Source: Campylobacter sp. RM16187 (GTDB lineage Bacteria > Campylobacterota > Campylobacteria > Campylobacterales > Campylobacteraceae). Taken from it: 64,000 nucleotides of DNA. A program made the position numbers and the translations under genes. Shown here one piece after another: positions 39,563-51,092 of this stretch; within the stretch, counting starts at the first letter, position 1; each line of letters opens with the position of its first letter. The DNA lies in the NCBI RefSeq assembly GCF_025319965.1, contig NZ_CP012549.1, positions 1,488,001-1,552,000 of the forward strand, read 5' to 3'. The notes below the pieces were generated by a model. The model saw only the letters and a program-made list of their open reading frames with translations. It was not told where the DNA came from and made no database searches.

Positions 39563-41338
39563 TCAACCTTTCAAATTTAGCGCATGATTAAACTCAGGCA
39601 CTATATTTTTTAAATTTTTAGCGATATCTTCGCTGTTTAGTAGCTCATCTATCTCGCAATTTAATCTATTTATATCATAAATTTGAGAATCCGTAACAAA
39701 AATAGATTCAAATTTCGTTCTGACGTCATCCTCATTGATCAAAAGCTCCTCATATAGCTTTTCTCCTGGTCTTAATCCTACAAATTCTATACCCAAATGT
39801 TCTTTATCGGATAAAATCAGCATCTTTTTAGCAAGATCTGCTATCTTAACAGGCTCACCCATATCAAGCACAAACAGCTCTCCGCCTTCTGCTATGGAGG
39901 CAGCCTGAAGCACGAGCTGACAGGCCTCTGAGGTGAGCATAAAGTAACGAGTAATATCAGGATGCGTAACCGTTAAAGGCAAATTTTTAGCAATTTGCTC
40001 TTTAAATTTAGGTATTACGCTTCCGCTACTTCCAAGCACATTTCCAAACCTGACCGCAACTATCTCGGTCTGATTTTTTATATTTGAATTTAAAGCATAT
40101 AGTTCACAAACTCTCTTGGTAGCTCCCATAATATTTGTGGGGCGCACAGCTTTGTCAGATGAGATGATGACTACTTTTTTTACGCTAAATTCTATAGATA
40201 CATCAACTACAAATTTGGTCCCTAAAATATTATTTACAACCGCCGCCTTAGGATTGACTTCACAAAGCGGCACATGCTTATAGGCTGCGGCGTGAATTAC
40301 GATTTGAGGTCTAAACTCATCAAAAATAGCTCTTAAATCCTGCAAATCAGTGATATTAATCATCTTGCTAACAGTCTTATTAGAGCTTGTTATCTCTCCG
40401 ACTCTATATAGATTAAACTCACTATTATCGAGCATTATAAGCTTTTTGACGCCAAATTTCAAACACTGCTTACAAATTTCACTTCCTATGCTTCCTCCGG
40501 CACCAGTTACTAAAACCACCTTATCCTCTAAAAACCCTCTAGCTACGCTATCGCTAAGGTCCTTTGGCTTTCTGGCTAAAAGATCCTCAATAGATATATC
40601 CTTAATCTCCTGCTTGCCAAATAAAGAGAAAATTTTAATATCGCGTATTCCATATCCGGTTAACTCATCAAAGAGCTCCTGAAGCTCGTCTTGGGATAGT
40701 GCAAGAGCGATTATGGCGGTTTTTACACTATATTCTTTGATTATATTTGAAATTTCTTTTTTAGACTGAACTAAAAATCCATCACAATAAGTTCCTACAA
40801 GATCGCTTCTTCCATCAACTACGCCTACAGCATAAAAATCTATATAGCCTTGTCTAAGCCCCTTTAAAACATGTAAGGCCTTTGAAGTAGCTCCTATTAC
40901 GATACAAGGCTCACCTGCATCGGCTTTTTTAGAAAAATCAAGAAACATCCTTTTTGAAATTCTAAGACTTCCTATCAGCAAACAAGAGATAACCGCATCT
41001 ATTAAAATCACGCTTCTTGGAAAAGGATTAAACACATCTGAAAATGTAAAAAATATCACAGAAAATGACAAAACAGAAGATATATGAACTAGAAAAATTT
41101 TTCTAGCCTCGTTTAATCCAAAAAACCTCCAAGGCACCTTATAAATTTTAAAAATCCACATAAAAAATAGCTTTAAAAAGAGCACAAGAGAGCCGTTTAT
41201 ATATAAACTATCCTTAAAATATTCAGGTATTATGCCGCTAAATCTAAGCAAATATGCCCAATAAAACGAGGCTACAAATATAAAGATATCAAAGCTTAGG
41301 AAAAATATTAGCCTCTTTAGCTTAGTAGCTTTAAACAT
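39563..41338 (-). CDS. pglF: UDP-GlcNAc 4,6-dehydratase PglF
   Basis: 591 residues. About four N-terminal membrane helices are followed by a CoA-binding-like domain and a C-terminal short-chain dehydrogenase with TGAGGSIGSEICKQ (NAD), HAAAYKHVPL and the catalytic SSDKAVRPTNIMGATKR. It makes the 4-keto-6-deoxy sugar that starts UDP-diNAcBac synthesis. The membrane domain distinguishes PglF from soluble FlaA1/PseB. Directly after pglE. Confidence 0.95.
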   Translation of the reverse strand: MFKATKLKRLIFFLSFDIFIFVASFYWAYLLRFSGIIPEYFKDSLYINGSLVLFLKLFFMWIFKIYKVPWRFFGLNEARKIFLVHISSVLSFSVIFFTFSDVFNPFPRSVILIDAVISCLLIGSLRISKRMFLDFSKKADAGEPCIVIGATSKALHVLKGLRQGYIDFYAVGVVDGRSDLVGTYCDGFLVQSKKEISNIIKEYSVKTAIIALALSQDELQELFDELTGYGIRDIKIFSLFGKQEIKDISIEDLLARKPKDLSDSVARGFLEDKVVLVTGAGGSIGSEICKQCLKFGVKKLIMLDNSEFNLYRVGEITSSNKTVSKMINITDLQDLRAIFDEFRPQIVIHAAAYKHVPLCEVNPKAAVVNNILGTKFVVDVSIEFSVKKVVIISSDKAVRPTNIMGATKRVCELYALNSNIKNQTEIVAVRFGNVLGSSGSVIPKFKEQIAKNLPLTVTHPDITRYFMLTSEACQLVLQAASIAEGGELFVLDMGEPVKIADLAKKMLILSDKEHLGIEFVGLRPGEKLYEELLINEDDVRTKFESIFVTDSQIYDINRLNCEIDELLNSEDIAKNLKNIVPEFNHALNLKG

Positions 41339-42445
<1,107 letters not shown>

Positions 42446-42472
42446 TCAAATTCTATTATTTTTTATCAAATT

Positions 42473-43078
42473 TTAGTCCAAATTTCTCATTTTTTTAGCA
42501 GGAATTCCGTATGCTACGACATTTTCTTCTATATCTCTTACTACAACACTGCCTGCACCGATTACCGAATTTGCACCGATTTTGATATTTTGTATGACGC
42601 TTGATCCAATTCCAACATGACTTAAATCCCCTACTTTAACGCCACCGGCCAGCGCCACATTAGGACTGATATGCGCAAACTCTCCGATAACACAGTCATG
42701 CTCTACAACAGCTGCCGTATTTATGATAGCACCCTGCTTTATGATGGCATGAGCGTTTACTACGGCTCTTGGCATGATTACGACTCCACAACAAATTTTA
42801 GCACTACTACTTATAACCGCACTTGGATGAATCAAGCTTACGACATTAAATCCAGCTTTCTGCACGACATCTTGAAGCTTTTTTCTAGTGTTATTATCAC
42901 CTATAGCTATGATAACATCGGCCTTTTTAAGCTCAGGGCTAAATTTTAAGATATTTTTACCGTCAAATTTAACGTCATCCAAAAACCAAATTTTCTCATA
43001 CCCGCACTCTGCGGCGATATCGGCTACAACTGCGCCATGCCCGCTGCATCCGTAAATATAAATTTCAGTTTGTTCCAT
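42473..43078 (-). CDS. pglD: UDP-4-amino sugar acetyltransferase PglD
   Basis: 201 residues. N-terminal nucleotide-sugar domain ([13 protein letters not shown]), then a left-handed beta helix of hexapeptide repeats ([19 protein letters not shown]) with the catalytic His127 in VVEHDCVIG. It acetylates N4 to give UDP-diNAcBac. Start at ATG 43078, which has GGAG seven bases before it; the TTG one codon upstream is rejected. 45 bases separate it from pglE. Confidence 0.93.
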   Translation of the reverse strand: MEQTEIYIYGCSGHGAVVADIAAECGYEKIWFLDDVKFDGKNILKFSPELKKADVIIAIGDNNTRKKLQDVVQKAGFNVVSLIHPSAVISSSAKICCGVVIMPRAVVNAHAIIKQGAIINTAAVVEHDCVIGEFAHISPNVALAGGVKVGDLSHVGIGSSVIQNIKIGANSVIGAGSVVVRDIEENVVAYGIPAKKMRNLD

Positions 43079-43670
43079 CAAATTTCTCCGTCGTCACATG
43101 CCCCTCTTTACTCACTCCGCTTCTGTTAAGCACCTTTTTAACGGTCATCAAAGCTATTTTAACATCCATTATAAAGCTTAAATTTTCTACATACTCAACG
43201 TCAAATTTAAACTTCTGCTCCCAGCTTATCGCATTTCTGCCATTTACCTGAGCAAGCCCCGTAATACCCGGCCTTACATTATGTCTTTTAGCCTGTCTAG
43301 CATTGTAAAGAGGCAGATATTCTATAAGAAGCGGACGAGGTCCGATGAAGCTCATATCGCCTTTTAGCACGTTAAAAAGCTGAGGAAGCTCATCTAAGCT
43401 AAGGCTTCTAATCGTTTTGCCAAATTTAGTTAGCCTCTGTGCATCCGGCAAAAGCTCGCCATTTTCGTCTCTTTCCTCACTCATTGTCTTAAATTTATAA
43501 ATTTTAAATATCTTTGCATTCAGTCCTGGTCTAGCTTGAGTAAAAATCACGCTTTTACTTAGTTTAAAGTAGATTAAAATCGCAACCACAATCATAATAG
43601 GCAAAGTAATGACTATCAAAACAATGGAGCCTAAAATGTCTAAAAACCTTTTAAAAAACGCTTTATACAT
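43065..43670 (-). CDS. pglC: Undecaprenyl-phosphate diNAcBac-1-phosphate transferase PglC
   Basis: 201 residues, a monotopic phosphoglycosyl transferase. One N-terminal re-entrant hydrophobic helix is followed by the catalytic domain with [12 protein letters not shown], the Asp-Glu pair in [39 protein letters not shown] and the ending [14 protein letters not shown] shared with C. jejuni PglC. It starts the glycan on the cytoplasmic face of the inner membrane. Start ATG 43670 (MYKAFFKRF) fits the family; an earlier in-frame codon at 43694 adds unmatched residues. Overlaps pglD and pglA. Confidence 0.95.
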   Translation of the reverse strand: MYKAFFKRFLDILGSIVLIVITLPIMIVVAILIYFKLSKSVIFTQARPGLNAKIFKIYKFKTMSEERDENGELLPDAQRLTKFGKTIRSLSLDELPQLFNVLKGDMSFIGPRPLLIEYLPLYNARQAKRHNVRPGITGLAQVNGRNAISWEQKFKFDVEYVENLSFIMDVKIALMTVKKVLNRSGVSKEGHVTTEKFDGTN

Positions 43671-44778
43671 CGATAAATTTCCTATACGCCTCAATATATT
43701 TTATAGCGATATCTCTTTCGTCAAACTCTTTTTCTACCATTGCTCTGCCATTTGCACTCATTTTCTTAGCCAAATTTTCGTTATCCAATAAAATTTCAAT
43801 CTTTTTGGCTAAATCTGGAGCATTTCTTACCTCGCAAAGTAAGCCGTTTATTCCGTCTATCACAGCCTCATTACATCCACTGACATTACTTGCAACTACC
43901 GGCACGCCCATACTCATAGCTTCCAAAATAGTCCTAGGAAAGCCCTCGCGGTAGCTTGGAAGAGCAAGTAAAAAGCTAGATTTTAAAAGCTCTGCAATAT
44001 CGTCTCTTGCACCTAGATAAAGGACATCCCCGCTTCTTAAAAAGCCCTCATCAGCAGTGCTTTTATTGCCATCAAATCCCTCTCCGACATAGACAAATTG
44101 AGTATCGCTGCGGTGTTTTAGGATTTTTGCAGCTTCATAAAACTCTTTAACTCCCTTGTGCCACATAGCACGCCCTATCATCAAAACGACTTTTTTATCG
44201 CTTAAATTTACGCCATTTACGATATTTGGATCAAATTTTTTGCTATCCACTCCAACACTTTTAATTTTTATAATCTTTTCCGATTTGATCAAATTTCTTT
44301 CCAAAAAATATCTAGGATCAGCCTCATTTACAAATATACAAGCGTCACTTAAATTTAGAGCTCTTTTATAAAGCATCTCTATAGCTAGACGTATCAACCT
44401 TGTCTTTAAATCACTATCTACATAAAAGCTTCCAAGTCCTTCGACTAAATTTATAATATGTTTTATACCGGCTTTTTTGGCGGCAAAAGTCCCAAATACA
44501 TTTGATTTATGTGCCGAAGTTTGCAGTAAATCCAAATTTAAAGTGCGTAAAATTTCGCTAAGCTTATTTGAATTATCTACCACCACAAACGGATTTAAGC
44601 TAGCGCGGTTAAGCTCGTATGTAACGCAGTTAAATTCATTTTCAAGTCGTTTTACATATTCGCCTTTAGGACAAATGGCAAAAACTTCATGCCCAAGCTC
44701 TTTTAAAGCTCGTATTATAGGGCTTCTAAAATGATAGATGCTCATATCGGCGTGAGATAAAAAACCGATTCTAGCCAT
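43663..44778 (-). CDS. pglA: GT4 glycosyltransferase PglA
   Basis: 371 residues, GT-B fold. N-terminal acceptor half [18 protein letters not shown]-terminal donor half with [21 protein letters not shown] and the EX7E motif in [27 protein letters not shown]. In C. jejuni it adds the first alpha-1,3-GalNAc to diNAcBac. Its place between pglB and pglC is that of C. jejuni pglA. Confidence 0.93.
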   Translation of the reverse strand: MARIGFLSHADMSIYHFRSPIIRALKELGHEVFAICPKGEYVKRLENEFNCVTYELNRASLNPFVVVDNSNKLSEILRTLNLDLLQTSAHKSNVFGTFAAKKAGIKHIINLVEGLGSFYVDSDLKTRLIRLAIEMLYKRALNLSDACIFVNEADPRYFLERNLIKSEKIIKIKSVGVDSKKFDPNIVNGVNLSDKKVVLMIGRAMWHKGVKEFYEAAKILKHRSDTQFVYVGEGFDGNKSTADEGFLRSGDVLYLGARDDIAELLKSSFLLALPSYREGFPRTILEAMSMGVPVVASNVSGCNEAVIDGINGLLCEVRNAPDLAKKIEILLDNENLAKKMSANGRAMVEKEFDERDIAIKYIEAYRKFIDV

Positions 44779-44822
44779 TAAAATTAACCTTTTTATTTAT
44801 CAAATTTAGATTCCATACAATA

Positions 44823-46943
44823 TTATTTCAACAATTTATAAATTTTAACCGCACCGTTTAATAAAACCGGCTCAAAGAGCTCTTTATCAAAATTTTCAAA
44901 TACAAAAAGCTGGATATAAGTCGAGTTTAATGCATTCTCATCGATTATTAAAAATCTCCTATAATCCTTCATATATACAACATAAACTTTCGCACTCGAA
45001 TCTATCTTATAAGGCTTTACTACAAGCTTGTCTTTTTCATCGTAACTTGTCTCAAAATATGTATTTATAGGCACTATCTCGCCATTATAAATTAACTTAG
45101 AAGCGTCATTTGACATAATAAAGCCTCCGCCTATATCAACACCTTCACTTTTTATCGCATAAGGAGCACCTGTATAAAAAAGTACATTATCATACTCCGC
45201 TCCACTAGTTAGATCAAGCCTTGAAAACTGCAAGACGACAGGAAAGATATGTATCATAGAATCCGGAAGATAAAAATATATATCTCTTGTCTTTTTAGGA
45301 AGATTAAAACTCTTGTTATTTAGCGAATTTAAAAAGGCATTTGCATTGGTAGCATTATAATCTTGCATCATCTTTGCTAAATTTGAACCAAATCTCTCGG
45401 TAAAATTACGCTCCGTATACTCCACTTCAAGACGAGCCATATTGGCTGAGCTGATTTGATTTTCTCCCAGTGCGAAGCTAACTGCGAAATTATCCCTACC
45501 AAGGTGCTTTCCGCCGTCAATTAAACTCTTAACATCGGCATAGTAGCGAATCGGATAGCCATAATCCCACCAAGCCAGAGTATAATCCTCTCTATCGGCT
45601 ATAAGCTTTAGCCTGTCCAGACTCTCAACCTCCTGTCTGGAAAATACCGTAGGCACTTTATATGTATATATGTGAAGCAGGCAAGGCAGAAGCGAAACGA
45701 TGGATATAGCTAGGATTATGCCTCTATTGAGCCATATATTTATTTTGAATAAATTTATAGACCAAACGACAAAATATCCAAATCCAATCGCCATAATAGG
45801 CACTGAATATATAGTAAATCTAAGTCCGCCTTTTACAGCTAAAAATCCTAAAAAGAGCATGGGAAGAGCGAGCAGAAAAGATCTTTTTTTAAAACATAAT
45901 ATAGCTATTCCTACTAAAGAGGCTGTGAAAGTAATCACATGTCCGCTTATACGCTGTGCAAATACGTCAAATTCGACTATCCCGGACTCCCTTATAGTCT
46001 GATTTACGTTAAAGTAGTGAAAGGCTAGTCCGGAGCTTTCAGGGGCACTTCTAAAGACGTAAAATTTAAGTTGAAAAAGTATAGGATTTAGACCGCCTGT
46101 GATAGCAAAAAGCAAAACAGCAAATAGTCCAAGTGTGGCGATGCTTCTTTGGTTCCATAAATTTGGTCTAAAATATATTAAAAGATAGATAACTAAAATA
46201 AGTGAAATTTTAATATAAAAATTTATATACGTAAGAGCGATGATCATAAAAATAAGCGCTTCATAATTTAGCTTATTGTTACGATCATATATCAATGTAT
46301 AGAGTAAAAACATGCCTATAGTAGCGAAATTTAGCGAGTATGAGCTAGGATACCACCAGTTGTAAATCAGCATAAAAATGGGCACGAATATCAAATTTAC
46401 CCGTTTTTTTTGCTCTACTAAACGCACAATAGACCAGATGACAAACATTGGTAAAACTATAGTAAGCATATCGGTATCATAATATCCTGCCATAGTGCGG
46501 TTATAGTAGCTATTGGCCACGCTAGCTAAAAGAGCGGCTATAAAACCCGCTCTAGCCACACCGTATTCACGCGCTATTAAGATGATAGGAACTACTATAA
46601 GGGAGCTAAAAAATACGCTCATATACAAAATAATAGTTTCAAAAGAAAATGGCAAAATTTTAGCTATCGCGTAAGTAAGAGATGATAGTGAGCTTCCGTA
46701 GTAACTAAGATCGTTTGGCTGATGAAAGCCGGCTATCATATCGCGAGCACCCTCGGCGAAAGCATAGCCATCATTAGTGCTAATCATAAGCTGATTATTC
46801 CAGAAAAAGGGCTCATACGCACTTGCCCAATAGACCCAGTAAAACCTACAGGCAACGCTAAAAATAAACGCCAAAGAGATTAATAAAAATGTCTGTTTTG
46901 AAAACCGAATACTCTTTAAACTCTTTAAAAATTCACCTACCAT
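44823..46943 (-). CDS. pglB: Oligosaccharyltransferase PglB
   Basis: About 706 residues. Thirteen or so membrane helices are followed by a periplasmic C-terminal domain with the WWDYG acceptor motif (near residue 460). Catalytic carboxylates: Asp in MISTNDGYAF, Asp pair in AGYYDTDML, and the TIxE loop (TIRESG) that positions the sequon. It moves the lipid-linked glycan to Asn in D/E-x-N-x-S/T sites. The start at ATG 46943 has AAGGAAGAG in front; the ATG at 46964 would add seven residues and lies deeper in pglJ. All catalytic motifs are present, so the system should be active. Confidence 0.96.
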   Translation of the reverse strand: MVGEFLKSLKSIRFSKQTFLLISLAFIFSVACRFYWVYWASAYEPFFWNNQLMISTNDGYAFAEGARDMIAGFHQPNDLSYYGSSLSSLTYAIAKILPFSFETIILYMSVFFSSLIVVPIILIAREYGVARAGFIAALLASVANSYYNRTMAGYYDTDMLTIVLPMFVIWSIVRLVEQKKRVNLIFVPIFMLIYNWWYPSSYSLNFATIGMFLLYTLIYDRNNKLNYEALIFMIIALTYINFYIKISLILVIYLLIYFRPNLWNQRSIATLGLFAVLLFAITGGLNPILFQLKFYVFRSAPESSGLAFHYFNVNQTIRESGIVEFDVFAQRISGHVITFTASLVGIAILCFKKRSFLLALPMLFLGFLAVKGGLRFTIYSVPIMAIGFGYFVVWSINLFKINIWLNRGIILAISIVSLLPCLLHIYTYKVPTVFSRQEVESLDRLKLIADREDYTLAWWDYGYPIRYYADVKSLIDGGKHLGRDNFAVSFALGENQISSANMARLEVEYTERNFTERFGSNLAKMMQDYNATNANAFLNSLNNKSFNLPKKTRDIYFYLPDSMIHIFPVVLQFSRLDLTSGAEYDNVLFYTGAPYAIKSEGVDIGGGFIMSNDASKLIYNGEIVPINTYFETSYDEKDKLVVKPYKIDSSAKVYVVYMKDYRRFLIIDENALNSTYIQLFVFENFDKELFEPVLLNGAVKIYKLLK

Positions 46944-48060
46944 CTCTTCCTTCCAAATATTCAATAAGCTGCCTTGTTATCTCTGTTTTATCAAAATTTT
47001 TAATGCGATTATACGCTTTTTTTTCATATTTTTCTCTAAGTTTTTCATCATCAAGTGCTTTTTGCATCGCCTCTTGCATACTTTTTTCATCATCAACACC
47101 AACTAGCAGCCCATATTCATCATCTCCTAAAAGCTCTTTGGCTCCGCTTTTATGATCTGTTGAGATTATAAATTTCTCGCACACCAAGCCCTCTAAAAGC
47201 ACATTTGAAAAGCCTTCAAAGCGTGAAGCGCAGACTAAGCAAGAGGCGTTTTTGATAAATTTAAATGGATTTTTTTGAGCTCCCAGTAGCTTAACTCTAT
47301 CGTTTAGTTTAAGTTTATCTATGAGACTTTGAAGCTCATTATGCAAATTTCCTTTACCTAAAATTCCAAGAGTAGCCCTATGATCATCTAAATTTGAAAT
47401 TATTTTAATCAACATGGCTTGATTTTTTCCGCTATCAAGCCTTCCGATATTTATAAAAAACGGTCTAAAATCCTCGTTAAAAGGCTCATTTGCAAGCTCT
47501 TTTATGCTTTTTAAATCAACAGCGTTATATAGCACTTTTACCTTTTTTTCATCACAGCCAAAATTTTCAATCAGATCTCTAGCGTTTCCGCTTGCGTTAG
47601 CCAAGATAAGATCAGCTCTATTATAAAGAAGCTTGATGAGAAATTTATTTGCGCTCCCGCTGATTTTTTTACCGTATATTATAGACGGGCAACTTCTCTC
47701 GCTTATAACCATTCGTCTCTTTAGACCAAAAACTCTAGCCATTAAAGCGATATAACAAGGACGATTCATAAGCACAAAATGCCTATCTATACCTAAATTC
47801 TCGCACAATTTTTTATATTTTAAAGCCAGTTTAGGTAGAGTGAAAAATAGTCTAAATATCTTTTTTATACCACTTTCATAGGGGTTTGAGTTCTCTATGA
47901 GGTGAATTTTTACTTGTGGAGGAATTTCATAAGAGATAACATCGCTCATAAGAATCAGATGCACTTCATACTCTTTAGCAAGTCCGGTAAGCAAATTTGA
48001 TACTACTCTCTCAGCGCCTCCTGACCCCATAGAGTAGAGAAAAACGGCTAGTTTTCTCAC
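46933..48060 (-). CDS. pglJ: GT4 glycosyltransferase PglJ
   Basis: About 375 residues. KLAVFLYSMGSGGAERVVSNLL, the ISYEIPP loop, LALKYKKLCENLGID, LMNRPCYIALMAR and FEGFSNVLLEGL align along their length with C. jejuni PglJ, which adds the second GalNAc. I place the start at GTG 48060: family homology starts exactly there, and the codon overlaps the stop of the preceding gene as GTGA. A start at 48093 would add eleven unmatched residues inside that gene. Next to pglB, as in C. jejuni. Confidence 0.9.
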   Translation of the reverse strand: MRKLAVFLYSMGSGGAERVVSNLLTGLAKEYEVHLILMSDVISYEIPPQVKIHLIENSNPYESGIKKIFRLFFTLPKLALKYKKLCENLGIDRHFVLMNRPCYIALMARVFGLKRRMVISERSCPSIIYGKKISGSANKFLIKLLYNRADLILANASGNARDLIENFGCDEKKVKVLYNAVDLKSIKELANEPFNEDFRPFFINIGRLDSGKNQAMLIKIISNLDDHRATLGILGKGNLHNELQSLIDKLKLNDRVKLLGAQKNPFKFIKNASCLVCASRFEGFSNVLLEGLVCEKFIISTDHKSGAKELLGDDEYGLLVGVDDEKSMQEAMQKALDDEKLREKYEKKAYNRIKNFDKTEITRQLIEYLEGRDGR

Positions 48061-49103
48061 TTGGCCACTACTTCGTCCACAAAATTTTGCCACTTTTGCA
48101 TGACATTATCTATTCTAAATTTATCCAAATCTTTTCTTGCGTTTTCTACAAGGGTTTGGCGTAAATTCTCATCTTTTATAAGCCTTGTTAGCTTTGCAGC
48201 CATCTCTTCTTTGTTTTCACTCTTAAATAAAAGCCCGCTTACCTCATCATTTATAAGCTCTTTTCCGCCGACCGTATCGCTAGAAAGTCTTGCACAGTCA
48301 AAATTTGCAGCCTCTATCAATACATTTGAAAGCCCTTCGCTTCGAGAAGACGAGACAAATATCTTAGAACGCTCATAATAAGGCTCTATATCCTCGATAT
48401 GACCCAAAAATTTAATATTTAGTCCAAGCTCATCGGCTATAATTTTTAGCTCGGCTCCGGCAGAGCCATCACCAGCTATCTTTATCTCCCAGTCTTCCAA
48501 AACCTCTTTATCTATCTTTGCTAAGGCCTTTAAATATAGATCGTAGCCCTTTACGAACTCTAGCCTACCCACGCTTAATATAATATTTTCCTTTGCAAGT
48601 CCTTTGGGCTCTTTTAAAAAAAATGGATTATGTAATATGACTCTATTTTTTATAAATTTATAGTAATCGATATCGTTTTGAGTTAGCACGCTAAGGCCAT
48701 CCACGTTTCTATATGCAATATCCCTGATAAATCTAAATTTCAATGACTTTAGGTGCTCATTTTCATGGTGTTCGCTAGCTATATGCTTAAATCCAAGTCC
48801 GAAATTTGCCGCTACGCAAGCTACATTTGTCCAATCTATAAAGCTTATTATGACATCTGGCGCAATATTTTTAAAGCAACTCCTGAGCGCTGAAATCTTT
48901 CTAAATTTATTTAATATCTTACTTTTACCGTAAATTTTAAGATGATGAAAGATTGCTTCAGAAGGAAATTTATAATAACCTAAATCCTCCTCAAGGACTG
49001 CTATATGCACCTCATTTTGCTTTGCAAACCCACTAGAAATAGCGCTTAAAACGCGTTCTGCACCACCATTTCTAAGTGCTGCTATAACAAATAAAATTCT
49101 CAA
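48057..49103 (-). CDS. GT4 glycosyltransferase, PglH-like copy 2
   Basis: 348 residues, GT-B. IAALRNGGAERVLSAIS, VIISFIDWTNVACVAANFG, ASEHHENE, ILSVGRLEFVKGYDLYLKAL and SRSEGLSNVLIEAANF follow the PglH pattern (FISFLDTTN, ISEHSN in C. jejuni). PglH adds the last GalNAc residues and counts chain length; with two PglH-like genes here, donor specificities may have split. Ends overlapping pglJ; one base after the other copy. Confidence 0.85.
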   Translation of the reverse strand: MRILFVIAALRNGGAERVLSAISSGFAKQNEVHIAVLEEDLGYYKFPSEAIFHHLKIYGKSKILNKFRKISALRSCFKNIAPDVIISFIDWTNVACVAANFGLGFKHIASEHHENEHLKSLKFRFIRDIAYRNVDGLSVLTQNDIDYYKFIKNRVILHNPFFLKEPKGLAKENIILSVGRLEFVKGYDLYLKALAKIDKEVLEDWEIKIAGDGSAGAELKIIADELGLNIKFLGHIEDIEPYYERSKIFVSSSRSEGLSNVLIEAANFDCARLSSDTVGGKELINDEVSGLLFKSENKEEMAAKLTRLIKDENLRQTLVENARKDLDKFRIDNVMQKWQNFVDEVVAK

Positions 49104-49104
49104 T

Positions 49105-50160
49105 TCACACCACCTCTTTAATCATATTCAGCCATTTTTCATATATATTATCCACGCTAAACTCATCAAGTCTAGTTCTGGCATTTTTGCAAATCTCATC
49201 TCTTTTTGTGCCATCTTGAATTAGATTTAAAACCATCTCACTCATTATCTTATCATCGTTTATTTCGCATAAAAATCCGTCAAATCCATGCGTTATAAGC
49301 TCTTTTGCACCGCTTGTCTTAGTGGCAACCCTTGCGCAATCATAGCTAATTGCCTCTATTAGCGTATTTCCAAGCCCTTCTATTATAGAAGTGGATATTA
49401 AAATCTTAGCTCTTTTATAAAGCTGATCAATATCTACCACATTGCCTAAAAACTCTATTTGCGCTCCAAGCTCATTAGAAAGTAGCTGCAGTTTTTCTCT
49501 CTGCTCACCGTCTCCTGCAACTATAAATTTATAGCCAAAATTCTTTAAATTTGCAGCCACTCTTACAAACATCGCACAGTTTTTTAGTGTATTTAAACGC
49601 CCGACAAAAATCACTAAATTTTCTTTTAAACCGCTTAGTTCATCATCATTTTTACTAAAACTAGGATTATATACAACCTCTACATTTTTGCAAAATTTAG
49701 AATAATATCCCTTGTCCTCTTTTGTCAGCACACTAAGCACATCTGCGAATGGATAAAAGATATATTTTAAAGCTTTAATAATCGGTTTTTTAGGGGCATT
49801 AAAGCTAGTATGTTCGCTGATTATAACAAGAGTTTTTAAACCAACACTACTCATTAAAACCAAAATATTAGTACTATCTAAAAAGGATATAACAGCATCA
49901 AATTTATCATCTTTTAGCATCTTTCTTAAAGAGGTAAATTTGCTAAAACGCTTCTTTAAATTTCCTAAAAGTCCAAAGTCTCCTACACCTTGATTTAAAT
50001 TTACAAGCTTTACTTTAATATCAAGCTCGTAAAATGGCTCACCGCCATCAAATTTAGCCAGCACAACCTCATTATATTGGCTAAATTTAGAAGCGATTAT
50101 CGAGCATACTCTCTCGGCTCCGCCACATCTTAGAGTTGAGATTACAAATAGGATTTTCAT
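49105..50160 (-). CDS. GT4 glycosyltransferase, PglH-like copy 1
   Basis: 351 residues. VISTLRCGGAERVCSIIASK, VISFLDSTNILVLMSSVGLKTLVIISEHTSFN, VIFVGRLNTLKNCAMFVRVA and TSIIEGLGNTLIEAISYDC. This copy is closer to C. jejuni PglH in the SEHTS and GRL-LKN regions than its neighbour. It works on the cytoplasmic face with UDP-sugar donors. Overlaps the PglI-like gene by 4 bases. Confidence 0.85.
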   Translation of the reverse strand: MKILFVISTLRCGGAERVCSIIASKFSQYNEVVLAKFDGGEPFYELDIKVKLVNLNQGVGDFGLLGNLKKRFSKFTSLRKMLKDDKFDAVISFLDSTNILVLMSSVGLKTLVIISEHTSFNAPKKPIIKALKYIFYPFADVLSVLTKEDKGYYSKFCKNVEVVYNPSFSKNDDELSGLKENLVIFVGRLNTLKNCAMFVRVAANLKNFGYKFIVAGDGEQREKLQLLSNELGAQIEFLGNVVDIDQLYKRAKILISTSIIEGLGNTLIEAISYDCARVATKTSGAKELITHGFDGFLCEINDDKIMSEMVLNLIQDGTKRDEICKNARTRLDEFSVDNIYEKWLNMIKEVV

Positions 50161-51092
50161 ATCCCAAACTTCTCTTTTATCTTTACCCTAAGCTTAGACA
50201 GCCTTTGTAAAAACGGGCTTGGAAGAGGACTAAGCAGCAAAAATATAAAAGCCTCTTTATTAAATTTTATTCTCAAGCTCTTAAACAAACACTCATACAT
50301 AAGTGCATAATCCCCTGCTATCTTTGCGTAATATGCGACATTTTTATATTGAAGCGCTAAAAATTCAGGCGCCATCACGCTTGCTATTTCGTGGCATAAA
50401 TTTGCTGTTTTTAAATAGGCATTAGCAACTTTGCTAGCATATTTGGCTGCATTTGCTGTAGCGCTGTCCGAGTGGGCTATTCTATATATGTAAAGAGGTT
50501 TTTTGTGATAATAGACTAAATCCTCAAAAAATCTAATATATAGCTCGTTTTCTCCCCCGAAACTCTTCTCGTCCAATCGAAAATTCTCTATAAATTTACG
50601 AGAAAAAAGCTTAAAATACTCTCCGCTTATCCTGCCGCAATGATAGTCTATCTTGCTCATCTCGCAGCTTTTTTCATATGGATTTCTGCCTGAAATTTTC
50701 CCGCTTATTTTTTCATTTATCTCACAAACGCAATCTGCAAAAACCGCACTATATCCTTGTTTTATAAAGTCAAAACACTCGCTAATAGCGGTTAAATAGA
50801 GCTCATCATCATCATCAAGCAGGCAGATAAACTCGCCGCTACAAATATCAAAGCCGTTGTTTTTATTTCCGTTTGGACCCTTTTCGTGAGTTTCGTTTAC
50901 CACATATTTCACTCTAGGATCTTTTAAATTTTTACAAAATTTACTAGTGCCATCACCGCTCTTATCATCGGTTATTATGATCTCTAAATTTTTATAAGTT
51001 TGATTAAGAGCTGAATTTAAAGCCTTTTTTAATAGATCAATACGGTTAAAAGTTGGAATTATAACACTTATTAAAGGCTCTTTTTCATTCAC
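50157..51092 (-). CDS. GT2 glycosyltransferase, PglI-like
   Basis: 311 residues, GT-A fold. LISVIIPTFNRIDLLKKALNSAL at the N-terminus and the metal-binding ICLLDDDDELYLTAI near residue 95. In C. jejuni, PglI adds the branching glucose; fold, size and locus fit, but the sugar moved here is unknown. Start GTG 51092 with AAGGA six bases ahead, overlapping the GT25 stop as GTGA. Confidence 0.85.
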   Translation of the reverse strand: MNEKEPLISVIIPTFNRIDLLKKALNSALNQTYKNLEIIITDDKSGDGTSKFCKNLKDPRVKYVVNETHEKGPNGNKNNGFDICSGEFICLLDDDDELYLTAISECFDFIKQGYSAVFADCVCEINEKISGKISGRNPYEKSCEMSKIDYHCGRISGEYFKLFSRKFIENFRLDEKSFGGENELYIRFFEDLVYYHKKPLYIYRIAHSDSATANAAKYASKVANAYLKTANLCHEIASVMAPEFLALQYKNVAYYAKIAGDYALMYECLFKSLRIKFNKEAFIFLLLSPLPSPFLQRLSKLRVKIKEKFGI